Of a stretch of DNA of 58,040 nucleotides, positions 25,960 through 35,357 are shown in pieces (position 1 is the first letter of the stretch; every line of letters starts with the position of its first letter). This DNA comes from Bryobacterales bacterium (lineage in GTDB: Bacteria; Acidobacteriota; Terriglobia; Bryobacterales; Bryobacteraceae), in NCBI GenBank assembly GCA_020847975.1, contig JADLBD010000116.1:1-58040 (forward strand). The letters are read 5' to 3'. A program made the position numbers and the translations under genes. A model generated the notes under the pieces. That model made no database searches and was not told the origin of the DNA. It worked only from the letters and a program-made list of their open reading frames with translations.

Positions 25960-26364
25960 TCAGCAGCCGCCGCCGCTCGAGCTGGCCTGCTTTTGCTTTT
26001 TGGCCCGCTCCTCGAGCATCTTCTCGTATTCCGCCTTCTGTTCGGGTTTGAGCATATCGCGGATCTTGTCACGCTGTTCGTGTTGAATCTGTTTCATTTC
26101 GGGATCCATCCGGTCCCGTACTGCCTTGAACCTGGCTTTGGTTTCATCCAGGATGAACACGAGGTTGGACAGTTGAGCGGGGGTGAGCTTGAGCCTGGTC
26201 TGCATCTCGTTGAGGTATATCTTGCGGTAGCTCTCATGGGGCGCCTTGGCGCTCACGGCGCCTGCCGAATAGAGGCGGTATCCAAAGGCCCCCACCAGAG
26301 CGCCGCTCAGGAACACAAGCAGCAGATACAGCCCAATCCTGGGGGAACTAGGTCTCATTGCCAC
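25960..26364 (-). CDS. Spy/CpxP-like periplasmic protein
   Basis: The 134-residue protein has an N-terminal membrane anchor (GLYLLLVFLSGALVGAFGYR). Behind it is a helical domain with the LTPAQ motif in TRLKLTPAQLSNLVFILDE and a second helix ending MLKPEQKAEYEKMLEE. This matches the heavy-metal sensor/Spy-CpxP group of small envelope chaperones. The tail is Ser-Gly-Gly-Gly-Cys. It overlaps the preceding gene by ten bases and is the third gene of an ECF sigma operon, consistent with an envelope-stress output. Confidence 0.75.
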   Translation of the reverse strand: MAMRPSSPRIGLYLLLVFLSGALVGAFGYRLYSAGAVSAKAPHESYRKIYLNEMQTRLKLTPAQLSNLVFILDETKARFKAVRDRMDPEMKQIQHEQRDKIRDMLKPEQKAEYEKMLEERAKKQKQASSSGGGC

Positions 26365-26696
26365 GCTACATCTCCGCTGTTATCCGGCACCACGTCGGAA
26401 TACGCCATCATATCATTGGGATGTTCGCGTTCGAGAGCCTCCACATAAGAGGTTTGCACCACTGACGTCTGGTGGTAAGGGAGTACCAGAATGACGGCCA
26501 TGGCGAGACACAAGGCGGCGGCAAAACTGACGAACATGCGAGTCCACCGGCCGAGCATCAACGGCAGAGTCTGCCCGGCTTCGATCTTCTGCCAGAGTTG
26601 CGGCATGAAATTCGCGCTCCCCTCGAGATCGGGGCAAGCCTGGCGGTATTCACGGAAGAGAACGTCTAACCTTCGATCCAACTCATCGTGTGTCAT
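26355..26696 (-). CDS. Membrane-bound anti-sigma-like protein
   Basis: The 113-residue protein has an N-terminal cytoplasmic part (MTHDELDRRLDVLFREYRQA with SANFMPQLWQ) and one membrane span (about 50-70, FVSFAAALCLAMAVILVLPY). A short periplasmic tail follows. Its position between an ECF sigma factor and a Spy-like gene suggests an anti-sigma role. The canonical zinc HxxxCxxC motif is not visible, so a zinc-type anti-sigma domain is not claimed. The start at ATG 26696 lies 33 bases after the sigma stop. Confidence 0.6.
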   Translation of the reverse strand: MTHDELDRRLDVLFREYRQACPDLEGSANFMPQLWQKIEAGQTLPLMLGRWTRMFVSFAAALCLAMAVILVLPYHQTSVVQTSYVEALEREHPNDMMAYSDVVPDNSGDVAWQ

Positions 26697-26729
26697 CCGA
26701 AACCCTCTCCCTTTTCACCATTCCCTATT

Positions 26730-27320
26730 CTACTCACTGCGCTCCTTATGCGCATCCCGGTTTTCCATTACTGAAAACGCTTTCAGTACGCGCTGTCTGG
26801 CCCGAAAGAGGCGGACCTTGAGCGCATTCTCGTTCACCTTGTAAACAGCTTCCAATTCCTTCAACGACAATCCTTCCACTTCCTTCAACGTCAACAAGAT
26901 CCGGTCCTCCTCGGAGACGCGCCCCAAGAGAGACTGGACGTACTCGCGCAGATTCGCTTTCTTCTGCTCCTCGGCCCGCCTTTTCCCGCCGGCATCGGCG
27001 TCGGCCATTTGCAGTTGTTGCTCGGAGAGATCGGCCATGCGGGATTCGGGCCGCCGCTTCTGCCGCCGCATGTAGTCATAGGCGGCATTGACGGTGAGGC
27101 GGTAGAGCCACGGTTCGAACACTTCAGGGGCGCGGAGTTGTTCGAGGGAGTAATAGAGCCGTAAGAAGACTTCCTGTCCGACGTCCTCCACATCCTCGGG
27201 CCTCCCAATAAGGCGCGAGATCGTGCCGAGTATCCGCTTGCGGTAAACGTGCACGATCTCGTTGAAAGCGGCATCATCACCTTCTCTTGCCCGCTGTATG
27301 AGGCTAAAATCTATCAGCAT
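26730..27320 (-). CDS. ECF-family RNA polymerase sigma factor
   Basis: The 196-residue protein has sigma region 2 (FNEIVHVYRKRILGTISRLI, DVEDVGQEVFLRLYYSLEQL, PWLYRLTVNAAYDYMRRQKR) and region 4 (RILLTLKEVEGLSLKELEAV, then NENALKVRLFRARQRVLKAF). A charged linker joins them. It directs RNA polymerase to stress-type promoters. The ATG at 27320 is followed by a membrane protein and a Spy-like gene, so the operon probably senses envelope stress. Three CTATCA-like half-sites lie at or just before the start. Confidence 0.92.
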   Translation of the reverse strand: MLIDFSLIQRAREGDDAAFNEIVHVYRKRILGTISRLIGRPEDVEDVGQEVFLRLYYSLEQLRAPEVFEPWLYRLTVNAAYDYMRRQKRRPESRMADLSEQQLQMADADAGGKRRAEEQKKANLREYVQSLLGRVSEEDRILLTLKEVEGLSLKELEAVYKVNENALKVRLFRARQRVLKAFSVMENRDAHKERSE

Positions 27321-27348
27321 GCCGCCCTTGATCCGGCGACACGAGTTT

Positions 27349-27381
27349 CCTATCAGTAGGGCGTATCGCCAAATTGATAGG
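27349..27381. promoter_or_regulatory. Inverted repeat upstream of the ECF sigma operon
   Basis: CCTATCA (27349-27355) and TGATAGG (27375-27381) are perfect 7-bp arms 19 bases apart. A further CTATCAG lies at 27311-27317, at the ATG of the sigma gene. The spacing suggests an autoregulatory promoter or operator. Confidence 0.4.
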
Positions 27382-27455
27382 TTACTACGGGAACGAGGGG
27401 GATGATTGCGTCCGGTTACCGGATGGCGGCACAGACCGCCACAGTCGTCATCCGG

Positions 27456-27662
27456 TCAGCCGCACACCAGACGGCCGTGAGGGATGGAGACCGTATCAGG
27501 CTCCATCTTATCGGGCTGTTCCACCATTGCGGTGGGTTGTGCATTGTAGAACACAATGGCTTCAATCAGGTGGTCAATGGCAGACCGTCGCAGGTAGAGG
27601 CGGCGAAGCTCCGCACGGACTCGCTGCGCACTCAAATGGGGAGATGGCAATGCGTAAGGCAT
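27456..27662 (-). CDS. Small ORF, possibly a real 68-residue protein
   Basis: This ORF lies in the 435-base gap between the sigma operon and the dehydrogenase gene. It begins MPYALPSPHLSAQRVRAELR, then reads RLYLRRSAIDHLIEAIVFYN. This amphipathic segment resembles short coiled-coil proteins that start with a run of Arg/Leu/Glu and D-x-L-I. No domain can be named. The rest of the gap shows only an imperfect GTACCAGTACT palindrome near 27678-27688. Confidence 0.3.
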   Translation of the reverse strand: MPYALPSPHLSAQRVRAELRRLYLRRSAIDHLIEAIVFYNAQPTAMVEQPDKMEPDTVSIPHGRLVCG

Positions 27663-27755
27663 TGTACTTATTCTGTGTGTACCAGTACTCTTATGACAAT
27701 CCCCCCATATGCGGGTATGCCATGCTCTCTTTTGAGGGTACTTCTCCCGGTTCCT

Positions 27756-30578
27756 CTACCTCGAAGCGCTCAATAGAAACGCCATCAAGTCACTGATTTG
27801 CTGCATGTTATAGCCATCGAGCACGTTTTCCGGCATGATGGAGATTTTCGACAATCGTTTCCCCTTCAGGTTTGACTTGAGCACCTCGACGGGGCGCTCC
27901 TGGTCGCCGGTTTTGAGAATCATTTTCCTGTCGTCTTCCGAGACGAGGAGGCCGTTGATGGCATCGCCGTCCCTGGTTTCCACAATCCAGCTCTGGTACT
28001 GATCCGATATCGTTTTCGATGGCCACAGAATGGCTTCGAGAATGTCCTTTTTCTGGAACCGGCTGGTCAACGTGGTCAGGTCCGGTCCGAAATCCTTTCC
28101 GATGCCGCCATGCCGGTGACAGGATGCGCACTGGTCCTGAAAGACCTTCCGGCCGTCCTCGGGTTTGGCCTTCGAAGTCATGGGATCAAACATCTGGTAT
28201 TCAAAGATCTCCTGCGGGCTGTATGCCTGGACGCCCTTCTGGCGGGCGAGCACGCTCGGACGGCCTTCGCGGTCATTCTTCCCACCCTCCTCGATTGGGG
28301 CAAACTCGGGGACGCGCGCATAGGCCATCTTTTTCTCGTCCGCATCGAAGAACTGGAGGGATGAATCGAACATGAAGTTGATATATCCGGTGAAGCTGGC
28401 CCCGCCGCGCCACCTGGCGGCCTTCGGGAACCAGTTCATGAGCTTGAGCTTCTGATCCTTGGTCCAGCCGTTCTTCATGGTTCGCAGCGAGTAGACGTAG
28501 TGCATCTGCAATTGGGGATTTTCTTCATCTTCGCGGATGGCTCCGAGAATCCTGCCGATTGCCTCGGGCTGACCACAGTAGGCGAGCAGGCGCGCGTATT
28601 CCATATTGAGCCGGTCTCCGGACGCTGGAAAGCGATTGACCACGGCGGCATGAATCTCCTTGCGCGCGCCCTCGGGGAGCCCTTCCTTATAGGCGATAGC
28701 CGTGAGTTGGGCGGCCCGCAACAGGCGGATTTCCTGATCGGCGGCGCGGGCTCCTGCCTTCAGCATGGCCAGTTCGCGGGCGAGGACCGGCTGAAGATCG
28801 GAATCCGATTGGGCCGTCCGTGTCAGGGCCACCAGAGCCTCGACACTGCCGTAGGGTCCGTCCAACTTCAGAGCCGCATCCTGCCATTTCGCGCGCGCCA
28901 CGCGTTCGAGCGCGATCCGCGCGGCATAACGGACAAAACGGTCCGGATCATCTAATAATGCCAGCAGGTTCCCGGCGGGGGCCCACTCGGGCTTCTCGGG
29001 AGTCAGCCCCTGGCGCACCAGCGCCTCGGCGGCGCGGCGGCGCACGAAGGGGTCGGCATCTTTCAGGGCGCCCGCCGCCACAGCCTTCGCCTCGGCGGAG
29101 TTCTGTATTCCCGAAAGATAAACCGCGACGGCGCGGATGCTCGTGTCGCGGTCTTCGGCCAGGCGCTTCAGCAGTTCCGCGGAGGGGGCCGGACCCAACC
29201 GTTGGAGAATCAGGGCCGCCTGAACGCGGTCATCGGTGGCGGCGCGGGTATCCTTGGCCAGTTCGTCCAACTGCCTGCTCCACTCCGCTCCCATCGTGGT
29301 CTTCGCCTTCAGCAACGCGGCGTGCCCCCAACTCGAGAGTGGCTGCGGCTGGCGGACCACCGCCAGAATTCCCTTCTCCGGGGAGCGGGCAAACAGCTTC
29401 TCCCACCATCCCTGCGTGTAGCGGATGCGGTATAGCCCGCCGTTGGTTCCGCGGCCTCCCATGGTGAAGTACACAAATCCGTCGGGGCCCACCTCGAGAT
29501 CGGTTACATTCAGCGGTTCGCCGTGCACAAATTCCTGCGGCTCGGACACCAGGCGGTAGGAGGCTCCGGCCCGCACCGGGCGAGAGATCAGAATCCGGCC
29601 TCGGGACCAATCCCCCTCGAGGAAGGCATCGAAGTAGGTCTGCGGGTATGCCGTGTGATGGTAGAACTCGACGCCCACGGGGGAACCGCGGCCCGCCTCG
29701 AAGAGCGGCGGCAGCGTGTCGATGAAGTCAGCGGGCAGTTTCCCCGATCCGCTGCGCCATCCGAAATCAGCGCCGGGGATGGCATGGAGGGTTCGCACCG
29801 GCCGGTACCAGGGCAGGTTGATATCCCATTCCATGTCGGAATCGAACGCGAAGATCTCCGCTTCCCGGTTGAATGCGAAGTCATAGGTATTACGCATTCC
29901 GCCGAATACGAGGGTGAAGGAGTTGGGCGGCCCCTGGTTCCAGCGGGTGAGGACGCCACCCGGGGCAAGAATTCCTTTGGCATGCCCGCGCGCGTCCCAG
30001 TAGCGCTCGAGCAATTGCGCCTCGTTGTAGTTTTTCAGAGGCGAGAGCGGATCGATCTGTTCGGGGAAAACGCCGGTGTGGTTTCCGAGAATCACCATGA
30101 CCGACCCATCGGGAGCGCGGCGTATGGCGTGCGGCCCGTGTTCCCCCATGGTCCGTTCGAACTTGCTCACCAGGTCGAACGTGTCAGCCGCATCGTCGCC
30201 GTCCTTGTCCTCCATGCGGTACAAGCCCGCCTGCCCTTCCTTGACATCCTTGCCGATGGCGTAGAGTGTACGGCCGTCGAACCACATTCCCTGGGCGTGG
30301 GTGATCTTGTCGGAGAACACCTTCTCGCTTTCGAAGACACCGTCGCCGTCCTTGTCGACGAGGATGGTGGGGTGCAACTGCTCCTTCGAGACAACGGGAC
30401 GGCCCAGCCTGTCGAAAGTCATGGCGATGAGGGAGCCGGTCATTTCCGGTTTGGCGGCTACTTCGAGGGTGAAACCCGGCGGAACCTGGTAGCGGGCCTT
30501 CTCCGTTTTCACGCGGCGGCAGGCCGGACTCAGCGCTATTCCCAGCAAGACGATGGAGCAAACGTAGATGCGGTGCAT
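27756..30578 (-). CDS. Membrane-bound dehydrogenase / cytochrome c fusion (PVC-type)
   Basis: The 940-residue protein has an N-terminal signal with a cysteine (LLGIALSPACRR), possibly a lipoprotein. A beta-propeller dehydrogenase domain follows (about 35-380; GFTLEVAAKPEMTGSLIAMT, DGDGVFESEKVFSDKITHAQ, GMWFDGRTLY). HEAT-like repeats span about 430-740, and a C-terminal cytochrome c domain has the haem site CASCHRHGG at C817/C820/H821. Met in SIMPENVLDGY is a likely axial ligand. This family (TIGR02604/TIGR02603-like) is common in Planctomycetes and Acidobacteria and probably oxidises a sugar, donating electrons to the periplasm. It stands alone. Confidence 0.88.
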   Translation of the reverse strand: MHRIYVCSIVLLGIALSPACRRVKTEKARYQVPPGFTLEVAAKPEMTGSLIAMTFDRLGRPVVSKEQLHPTILVDKDGDGVFESEKVFSDKITHAQGMWFDGRTLYAIGKDVKEGQAGLYRMEDKDGDDAADTFDLVSKFERTMGEHGPHAIRRAPDGSVMVILGNHTGVFPEQIDPLSPLKNYNEAQLLERYWDARGHAKGILAPGGVLTRWNQGPPNSFTLVFGGMRNTYDFAFNREAEIFAFDSDMEWDINLPWYRPVRTLHAIPGADFGWRSGSGKLPADFIDTLPPLFEAGRGSPVGVEFYHHTAYPQTYFDAFLEGDWSRGRILISRPVRAGASYRLVSEPQEFVHGEPLNVTDLEVGPDGFVYFTMGGRGTNGGLYRIRYTQGWWEKLFARSPEKGILAVVRQPQPLSSWGHAALLKAKTTMGAEWSRQLDELAKDTRAATDDRVQAALILQRLGPAPSAELLKRLAEDRDTSIRAVAVYLSGIQNSAEAKAVAAGALKDADPFVRRRAAEALVRQGLTPEKPEWAPAGNLLALLDDPDRFVRYAARIALERVARAKWQDAALKLDGPYGSVEALVALTRTAQSDSDLQPVLARELAMLKAGARAADQEIRLLRAAQLTAIAYKEGLPEGARKEIHAAVVNRFPASGDRLNMEYARLLAYCGQPEAIGRILGAIREDEENPQLQMHYVYSLRTMKNGWTKDQKLKLMNWFPKAARWRGGASFTGYINFMFDSSLQFFDADEKKMAYARVPEFAPIEEGGKNDREGRPSVLARQKGVQAYSPQEIFEYQMFDPMTSKAKPEDGRKVFQDQCASCHRHGGIGKDFGPDLTTLTSRFQKKDILEAILWPSKTISDQYQSWIVETRDGDAINGLLVSEDDRKMILKTGDQERPVEVLKSNLKGKRLSKISIMPENVLDGYNMQQISDLMAFLLSASR

Positions 30579-30925
30579 AGAGGATAAACCCTCTCAGCGT
30601 ATCGCACTCAGCCGGCCGATTGTCCGCCGGGAGCGGGCTGAAATGTGCGGGAAGGACGCGATTCCCGGTGGCATACTGAAGCCGGCGGTCAACCATGATT
30701 CTGAATTTGACCATCTACAACCCAACCAGGATGAAAAAAGGCAATGTAAAGATGCGGTAGGAGCCGGTGGCGGGCACGCTGAGCGGAATCTCGGGTACGG
30801 GGGAAAGGCGAGGGCGCTGCTCGGCTGGGTGGATATAGACTTGTTCTATGGAACCGCGGCGTGACTGCCGCGCGAGGGCTTCGATCCGGACGTCAAGGCC
30901 TCGGACGCCGCTAGCGGAAGGGCGA
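30579..30925. other. Intergenic region, no gene recognised
   Basis: This 347-base gap lies between the dehydrogenase start and the beta-barrel stop. No supported ORF was found in any frame. The promoter of the dehydrogenase gene presumably lies near 30590-30640. A short stem (CGCGGC 30855-30860 with GCCGCG 30867-30872) precedes the barrel stop and could serve as its terminator. Confidence 0.5.
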
Positions 30926-31747
30926 TCAGAAGGTGATGGAGACCATCGCCTCGATCTGGTCGCGGCGCGACTTGGTGGCGAAGGAATCGAAGCTGCGGTC
31001 GAGCCAGCGCGTGTAGCGGACCTCGGGAACGAGGTGAATGCCGAAGTCATCGACAAACTGGGCTCCGATGCCGCCGACCACCCCGCGGGCGTTCTTGTGC
31101 GCGACGGGGACGGGAGTCGTCTTGCAGCAGGAACTGGTTCCGTTCAGGATGGTCGAGGTGCTTGTGCGGAGATTGCTGACGTGGCGGACCGCGCCGCCGC
31201 CTTCGAAGAACCAGCGGGCCCCCTTGGTGAAGCGGTCCTTGTCATAGCGCCGGAGGAGCACAGAGAAATCGAGCAGGCGGGCGGAGGTGTCGGAGATATC
31301 GGTAATGAATGTCCTTTCGTCGGCGGTCGTGTTCGGGTTATCGATGCCTTCGATGGTGTCCTTGATGTTCTGGAAACTGATCTTGTGCAAGAGGCCGGTG
31401 GCCACAATGCCGTACTTGGGCTTGACCATGAACTGCGCCGTGATGCCGCCGCCGAAGCGGTGTCCGAAGGGGTCGGTCCCTTTCGAACTCAGGTCGCTGA
31501 TGACGGGCGGCGAGGCGGTATCGTTGGTGGTGGAGCCGTCGATCATCGGCTTGAAGCCGTAAACGGCAAGGGTGGCGCCGGCGGAGAAGCGGCGGATGTA
31601 GACTTGCTTTTTCAGATACTCGGGAGCCTGCTCGGTGGTCTGTGTTTTCCTTTCCTGCGCGGGAAGTGAGGGCGCGAGCAGGGCCAAGGAGGTCAACACC
31701 AGCGCGGGGACTGCACGGAGGGAGCCGGCAAGAACTGATCGATACAA
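30926..31747 (-). CDS. Outer-membrane beta-barrel-like protein
   Basis: The 273-residue protein has a signal peptide (LRAVPALVLTSLALLAPSLP) and alternating strands such as GGGITAQFMVKPKYGIVATG and IGAQFVDDFGIHLVPEVRYT. It ends IEAMVSITF, with the terminal Phe expected of a barrel. Starts: GAGGTGA overlaps a GTG at 31756, and TTG 31747 sits about five bases after it, so TTG is chosen. The frame is open to 31909 without a plausible start. The cargo is unknown. The 140 bases upstream up to lysC hold no gene. Confidence 0.7.
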   Translation of the reverse strand: MYRSVLAGSLRAVPALVLTSLALLAPSLPAQERKTQTTEQAPEYLKKQVYIRRFSAGATLAVYGFKPMIDGSTTNDTASPPVISDLSSKGTDPFGHRFGGGITAQFMVKPKYGIVATGLLHKISFQNIKDTIEGIDNPNTTADERTFITDISDTSARLLDFSVLLRRYDKDRFTKGARWFFEGGGAVRHVSNLRTSTSTILNGTSSCCKTTPVPVAHKNARGVVGGIGAQFVDDFGIHLVPEVRYTRWLDRSFDSFATKSRRDQIEAMVSITF

Positions 31748-31890
31748 ATCATTCACCTCGAAGATTCCGGGATCGAGACCCGAATTGTTCAGGATACTTC
31801 CTGCGATCCGGCCGGCGCAACGAAGATTGGATGGGGGCACTTGTAAGGAATGAACCCGCAAACGCGATTTGCGGTTGCGCCGGGCAAGGT

Positions 31891-33297
31891 TTACTTTCCC
31901 AGGCGGCATTCGTCATGGACGGCGCGGACGGCCTTTTCGAGCCCTTCGCGGCGGACGACGATGGCGATGGTCAATTCGCTCGAACCCTGGGCGATGGCGA
32001 TGATATTGACGTTTTCGCGCGAGATGGCGGTGAACATGCGCCCGGCCATGCCCGGGGCGCCCTTCATTCCCTCGCCCACGATGGCGAGCAGGCCGACGTT
32101 CTCGTCGACCATGAAGGGTTTCAAATAGCTATGGGCGAGTTCGAGCGCAAAGGCAGTCTCGAGGCTCGCCATGGCGTGCGGCAGTTCATCGCGCCGGATG
32201 AGGAAGCAGAAGTTCTGGCGATAGCTGGAACTGGTCATGGCGAGGACTTCGGCGTTGGCCTGCGCGAGCGCGGCGAGAGCGCGCGACATCACCATGACGC
32301 TGTTCAATTCCGGGTTGGCCGGTTCCACGGAAACGAGCGCGACATTGCCCATGGAGGTGACGGCGCGCGGGCCATGGGGGGCGTCCACGGTGGGGGCAAT
32401 CCTGGTTCCGGGCTTATCGAGGGCGAAACTGTTCTTGCTCCATACGGGAATACCCTTGGCAACGAGAGGGGCGAGAGTCCGCGGATGGAGGACCTTGGCT
32501 CCGTTGTAGGCCAGTTCAGCCGCCTCGGCGTAGGTGACTTCGGGGAGGACGGCGGCGTTGGGGACAAGGCGGGGGTCGGCGGTCATGATGCCGTCGACAT
32601 CGGTCCAGATCCAGAGGTCGGAGGCGTGGAGAACGGCGGCGAGAATGGAGGCGGAGAAGTCCGAGCCGCCGCGGCCGAGGGTAGTGGGGCGGCCGTCGAG
32701 GGTAGCTCCATTGAATCCGGTGACGACGGGAAGGATTCCGGCCTCGAGGAGCGGGAGGAGGGTCTTCCTGGCCCTCTCGCGGGTAGGCCCCATGAGCGGA
32801 GTGGCGTTGCCGAAGACGGCGTCGGTGACGACAACTTCGGCGGCGTTGACGGGTTTGGCGGGGACTCCGCTTGCTTCGAGGTGGGCCGCGATCAGGTGGG
32901 CGGAGAGACGCTCCCCCACCGCGACCGCCTCATCGACGGAGCGCGGCGGACGTTCGCCGAGCATCATGATTCCCTGGGCAATGCGGCGGAAATCCGCGAT
33001 GATGGAATGGATTGCTTCGAGCGCGGAGACGTGGTTTTCGGGGGGCAGGAGTTCGCGGCAGGTTTGGAGGTGGCGCTCTTCCAACTGCGCGAGGTTGGCA
33101 TCGAGTCCCGCGCGGTCATCGCCTTCCGCCTTGCGGAGCGTATCGAGGAGGAGATCGGTGACCTTCGACATGGCGGAGACGACAATCACAACGGGCCGCT
33201 GCCGCATCTGCTCCGCGCAGATGGAGCCGGCCACACGCATCCTTGCGGCGGAACCCATGCTGGTTCCACCAAATTTCATGACGAGCAAATGCTTCAA
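31891..33297 (-). CDS. lysC: Aspartate kinase
   Basis: The 468-residue protein begins MKHLLVMKFGGTSMGSAARM, the aspartokinase P-loop-like motif. LGRGGSDFSASILA (nucleotide and aspartate binding) and WTDVDGIMTADPR follow. Two C-terminal ACT domains (about 300-468, including VNIIAIAQGSSELTIAIVV) would sense lysine or threonine. It phosphorylates aspartate as the first step to lysine, threonine and methionine. Its ATG overlaps the cmk stop by four bases, so it is cotranscribed with cmk. Confidence 0.95.
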   Translation of the reverse strand: MKHLLVMKFGGTSMGSAARMRVAGSICAEQMRQRPVVIVVSAMSKVTDLLLDTLRKAEGDDRAGLDANLAQLEERHLQTCRELLPPENHVSALEAIHSIIADFRRIAQGIMMLGERPPRSVDEAVAVGERLSAHLIAAHLEASGVPAKPVNAAEVVVTDAVFGNATPLMGPTRERARKTLLPLLEAGILPVVTGFNGATLDGRPTTLGRGGSDFSASILAAVLHASDLWIWTDVDGIMTADPRLVPNAAVLPEVTYAEAAELAYNGAKVLHPRTLAPLVAKGIPVWSKNSFALDKPGTRIAPTVDAPHGPRAVTSMGNVALVSVEPANPELNSVMVMSRALAALAQANAEVLAMTSSSYRQNFCFLIRRDELPHAMASLETAFALELAHSYLKPFMVDENVGLLAIVGEGMKGAPGMAGRMFTAISRENVNIIAIAQGSSELTIAIVVRREGLEKAVRAVHDECRLGK

Positions 33298-33983
33298 CGT
33301 CCCAATTCCTTTCCATTCGATGTGCGATCGCGGTAGATCTTGAGGATGGCTTCCTCGACCTGTTCGATAGTCATGCGGCTGGTGTCGAGGAGGAAGGCGT
33401 CGATGGCCTGCCGGAGGGGGGCTTCGCCGCGGGTGGAGTCGCGCTGATCGCGTTCGCGAATCTCACGGACCACATGGTCGAGGCTCCTGTGGTCTCCCTT
33501 GGCTTCGAGGTCGTGGAGGCGGCGCGCGGCTCTCACCTCGAGGCTCGCATCGAGGTAGATCTTGATGTCGGCATCGGGGAACACGTTCGTGCCGATGTCC
33601 CTGCCCTCCATCACCACACTTTGACGCGCTCCCATTTCGCGCTGCTTTTGAACAAGGGCGCGGCGCACGGCCGGCACGGCGGAGACCCTGGAGGCGGCGT
33701 CGGACATCTGCTGCGTGCGGATGAGAGCGGTGATGTCCTCTCCGTTGAGAAGGACGGAGCCGTCCTGGGCGAGGTCGAGGACAGCGGCGAGGGAGAGTTG
33801 CTCGAGGCGATGGCTGTCGGCTAGATCGGTGTTGGTGCGGACAGCCCAGAGGGCAATGGCGCGGTACATGGCGCCGGTGTCGATGTAAAGGAAGCCGAGG
33901 CGTTGCGCGAGGCGTCTGGCAATGGTGCTCTTGCCAGCTCCGGCAGGGCCGTCAATGGCAAGGATAATCTTCCGGGAGGACAT
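33294..33983 (-). CDS. cmk: Cytidylate kinase
   Basis: The 229-residue protein has P-loop IDGPAGAGKST, FLYIDTGAMYRAIAL, MEGRDIGTNVFPDADIKIYL and RAARRLHDLEAKG, followed by the basic RERDQRDSTRGEAPL lid motif. It phosphorylates CMP and dCMP. ATG 33983 (MSSRKIILAIDGPA) is chosen. AAGGG lies about five bases upstream, and TAAAAT further up is a possible -10. The frame is open up to 34142 without family similarity. Confidence 0.96.
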   Translation of the reverse strand: MSSRKIILAIDGPAGAGKSTIARRLAQRLGFLYIDTGAMYRAIALWAVRTNTDLADSHRLEQLSLAAVLDLAQDGSVLLNGEDITALIRTQQMSDAASRVSAVPAVRRALVQKQREMGARQSVVMEGRDIGTNVFPDADIKIYLDASLEVRAARRLHDLEAKGDHRSLDHVVREIRERDQRDSTRGEAPLRQAIDAFLLDTSRMTIEQVEEAILKIYRDRTSNGKELGR

Positions 33984-34113
33984 GCAAACCCTTAATTTTA
34001 GCGCGGTGGGGGCTAAGCGCAGGGAGATATCGCCGCGATCGAGGGGATATAGAGATCGATGGGGGCGGCCGGCGCCAAAGTAGGCGAGCGGGTTTCGTCT
34101 AAAGGCGGCTGCT

Positions 34114-35340
34114 TTGGCCGATGAGAGCAGTAAGCGCAACATGAGGACGCAACCTACGCCGGTAGAAACGAAGGCGGTTTACGACGAGCCCGCGATTCAG
34201 GCGCATTGCCGCCGGGTGGGCGCGACCGCGGTAGAAGTGGCCAAGAAGCTTGGCTGGAAGGGGGAGCAGCAGCGCGCCCTGCGTGCGGCTGCCGATTCTC
34301 ACCATATATTCGCCAACCGGGTGGGACCGCTGCTGCCGCGGCTGCTGGAACACATTTTCGGATATGCCGCTCAGGAATCTCCGGCGGGGGCGCCACCGGG
34401 CGAGGAGATGGCGAAACTACTCGAGATGAGTTGTTTCTTCGTCGAGCGGTGGGAGTTCCTGCCTTATGAAGTGGCGCGGTTCGAACAGATGATTGAGGAA
34501 TTGCGCATGATGGCGCGCGACGGATTTTTTGAAAACGCGCATGTGGAAGGGTTGGCGAAGGTGCCGGGGGCATCGCTCGCGGAAGTGAAGGCGGTGGTTT
34601 CGAAGCTGCCGGTATTTCCGGCGGCGGCGCTGAAGGCAATGCAGTTGGCTCAGAATCCGCTGACGAGCGCGATGCAAATGGAGCAGATCGTGGGAACTGA
34701 CCCTGTGCTGGCAGGGGAGGTGCTGCGCATGGCCAATTCACCACTGTACGCGTCCACCGTGCCCTACCGGAGCATCCGGCAGGCTGTGGTGGCGATGGGG
34801 ATTCCGGAGTGCTGCCGGATACTTTCGGCGGCGGCATTCCGGCCGATGTTTCAGAGTCCGCTGATCCGGCCGCTGTGGAGCCATTCGACAGAAGTGGCGC
34901 GGATAGCCGAGTCGCTGGCGCGGCTAACGGGGAAAGTGGAGCCGGAGGAGGCATTCCTGACCGGGCTGGTGCACGACATAGGGCGGCTGGCGCTGTGGAA
35001 ATTGCCTTCCCGGCTCACGGCACAGTATACGGCTCTGCTCGGTCATGGCTGCGAACCGATGTTCGCGGAAGTACTGCTCTGTGGGTTCGACCATTGCTCG
35101 GCCGGAAGGGAAGTGATGCGGCATTGGGGGCTACCGGACCGTCTGGGTGAGGCGGTGGAGTATCATCATCAGCCGGAGCGGAGCGATTCGGTACTGGCGC
35201 AGGTGTTGTACCTGGCCGATCATTGCAGCGGCAGTCAGGAAGACCTTCCCAGCATGGCGCGGTTTCGCCACGCGCAGGAGAGCCTGGGTGTGACGAGTGA
35301 ACAGTTGCGCTCGATTTCTTCCCCGCCGCCAATGTGCTGA
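34114..35340 (+). CDS. HDOD-domain protein (HD-like signalling protein)
   Basis: The 408-residue protein has an HDOD domain (about residues 150-350). Visible are LPVFPAAALKAMQLAQNP, IVGTDPVLAGEVLRMANSPL, SIRQAVVAMGIPECCRIL and an HD-type LVHDIGRLALWKLP. The N-terminal 140 residues look like a degenerate HD half. HDOD proteins usually take part in signal transduction or chemotaxis-like control, often without hydrolase activity. ATG 34114 is used and ATG 34141 is equally possible. It is divergent from cmk by 130 bases. Confidence 0.82.
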   Translation: MADESSKRNMRTQPTPVETKAVYDEPAIQAHCRRVGATAVEVAKKLGWKGEQQRALRAAADSHHIFANRVGPLLPRLLEHIFGYAAQESPAGAPPGEEMAKLLEMSCFFVERWEFLPYEVARFEQMIEELRMMARDGFFENAHVEGLAKVPGASLAEVKAVVSKLPVFPAAALKAMQLAQNPLTSAMQMEQIVGTDPVLAGEVLRMANSPLYASTVPYRSIRQAVVAMGIPECCRILSAAAFRPMFQSPLIRPLWSHSTEVARIAESLARLTGKVEPEEAFLTGLVHDIGRLALWKLPSRLTAQYTALLGHGCEPMFAEVLLCGFDHCSAGREVMRHWGLPDRLGEAVEYHHQPERSDSVLAQVLYLADHCSGSQEDLPSMARFRHAQESLGVTSEQLRSISSPPPMC

Positions 35341-35357
35341 ATGGTAGATTGGGGCTG

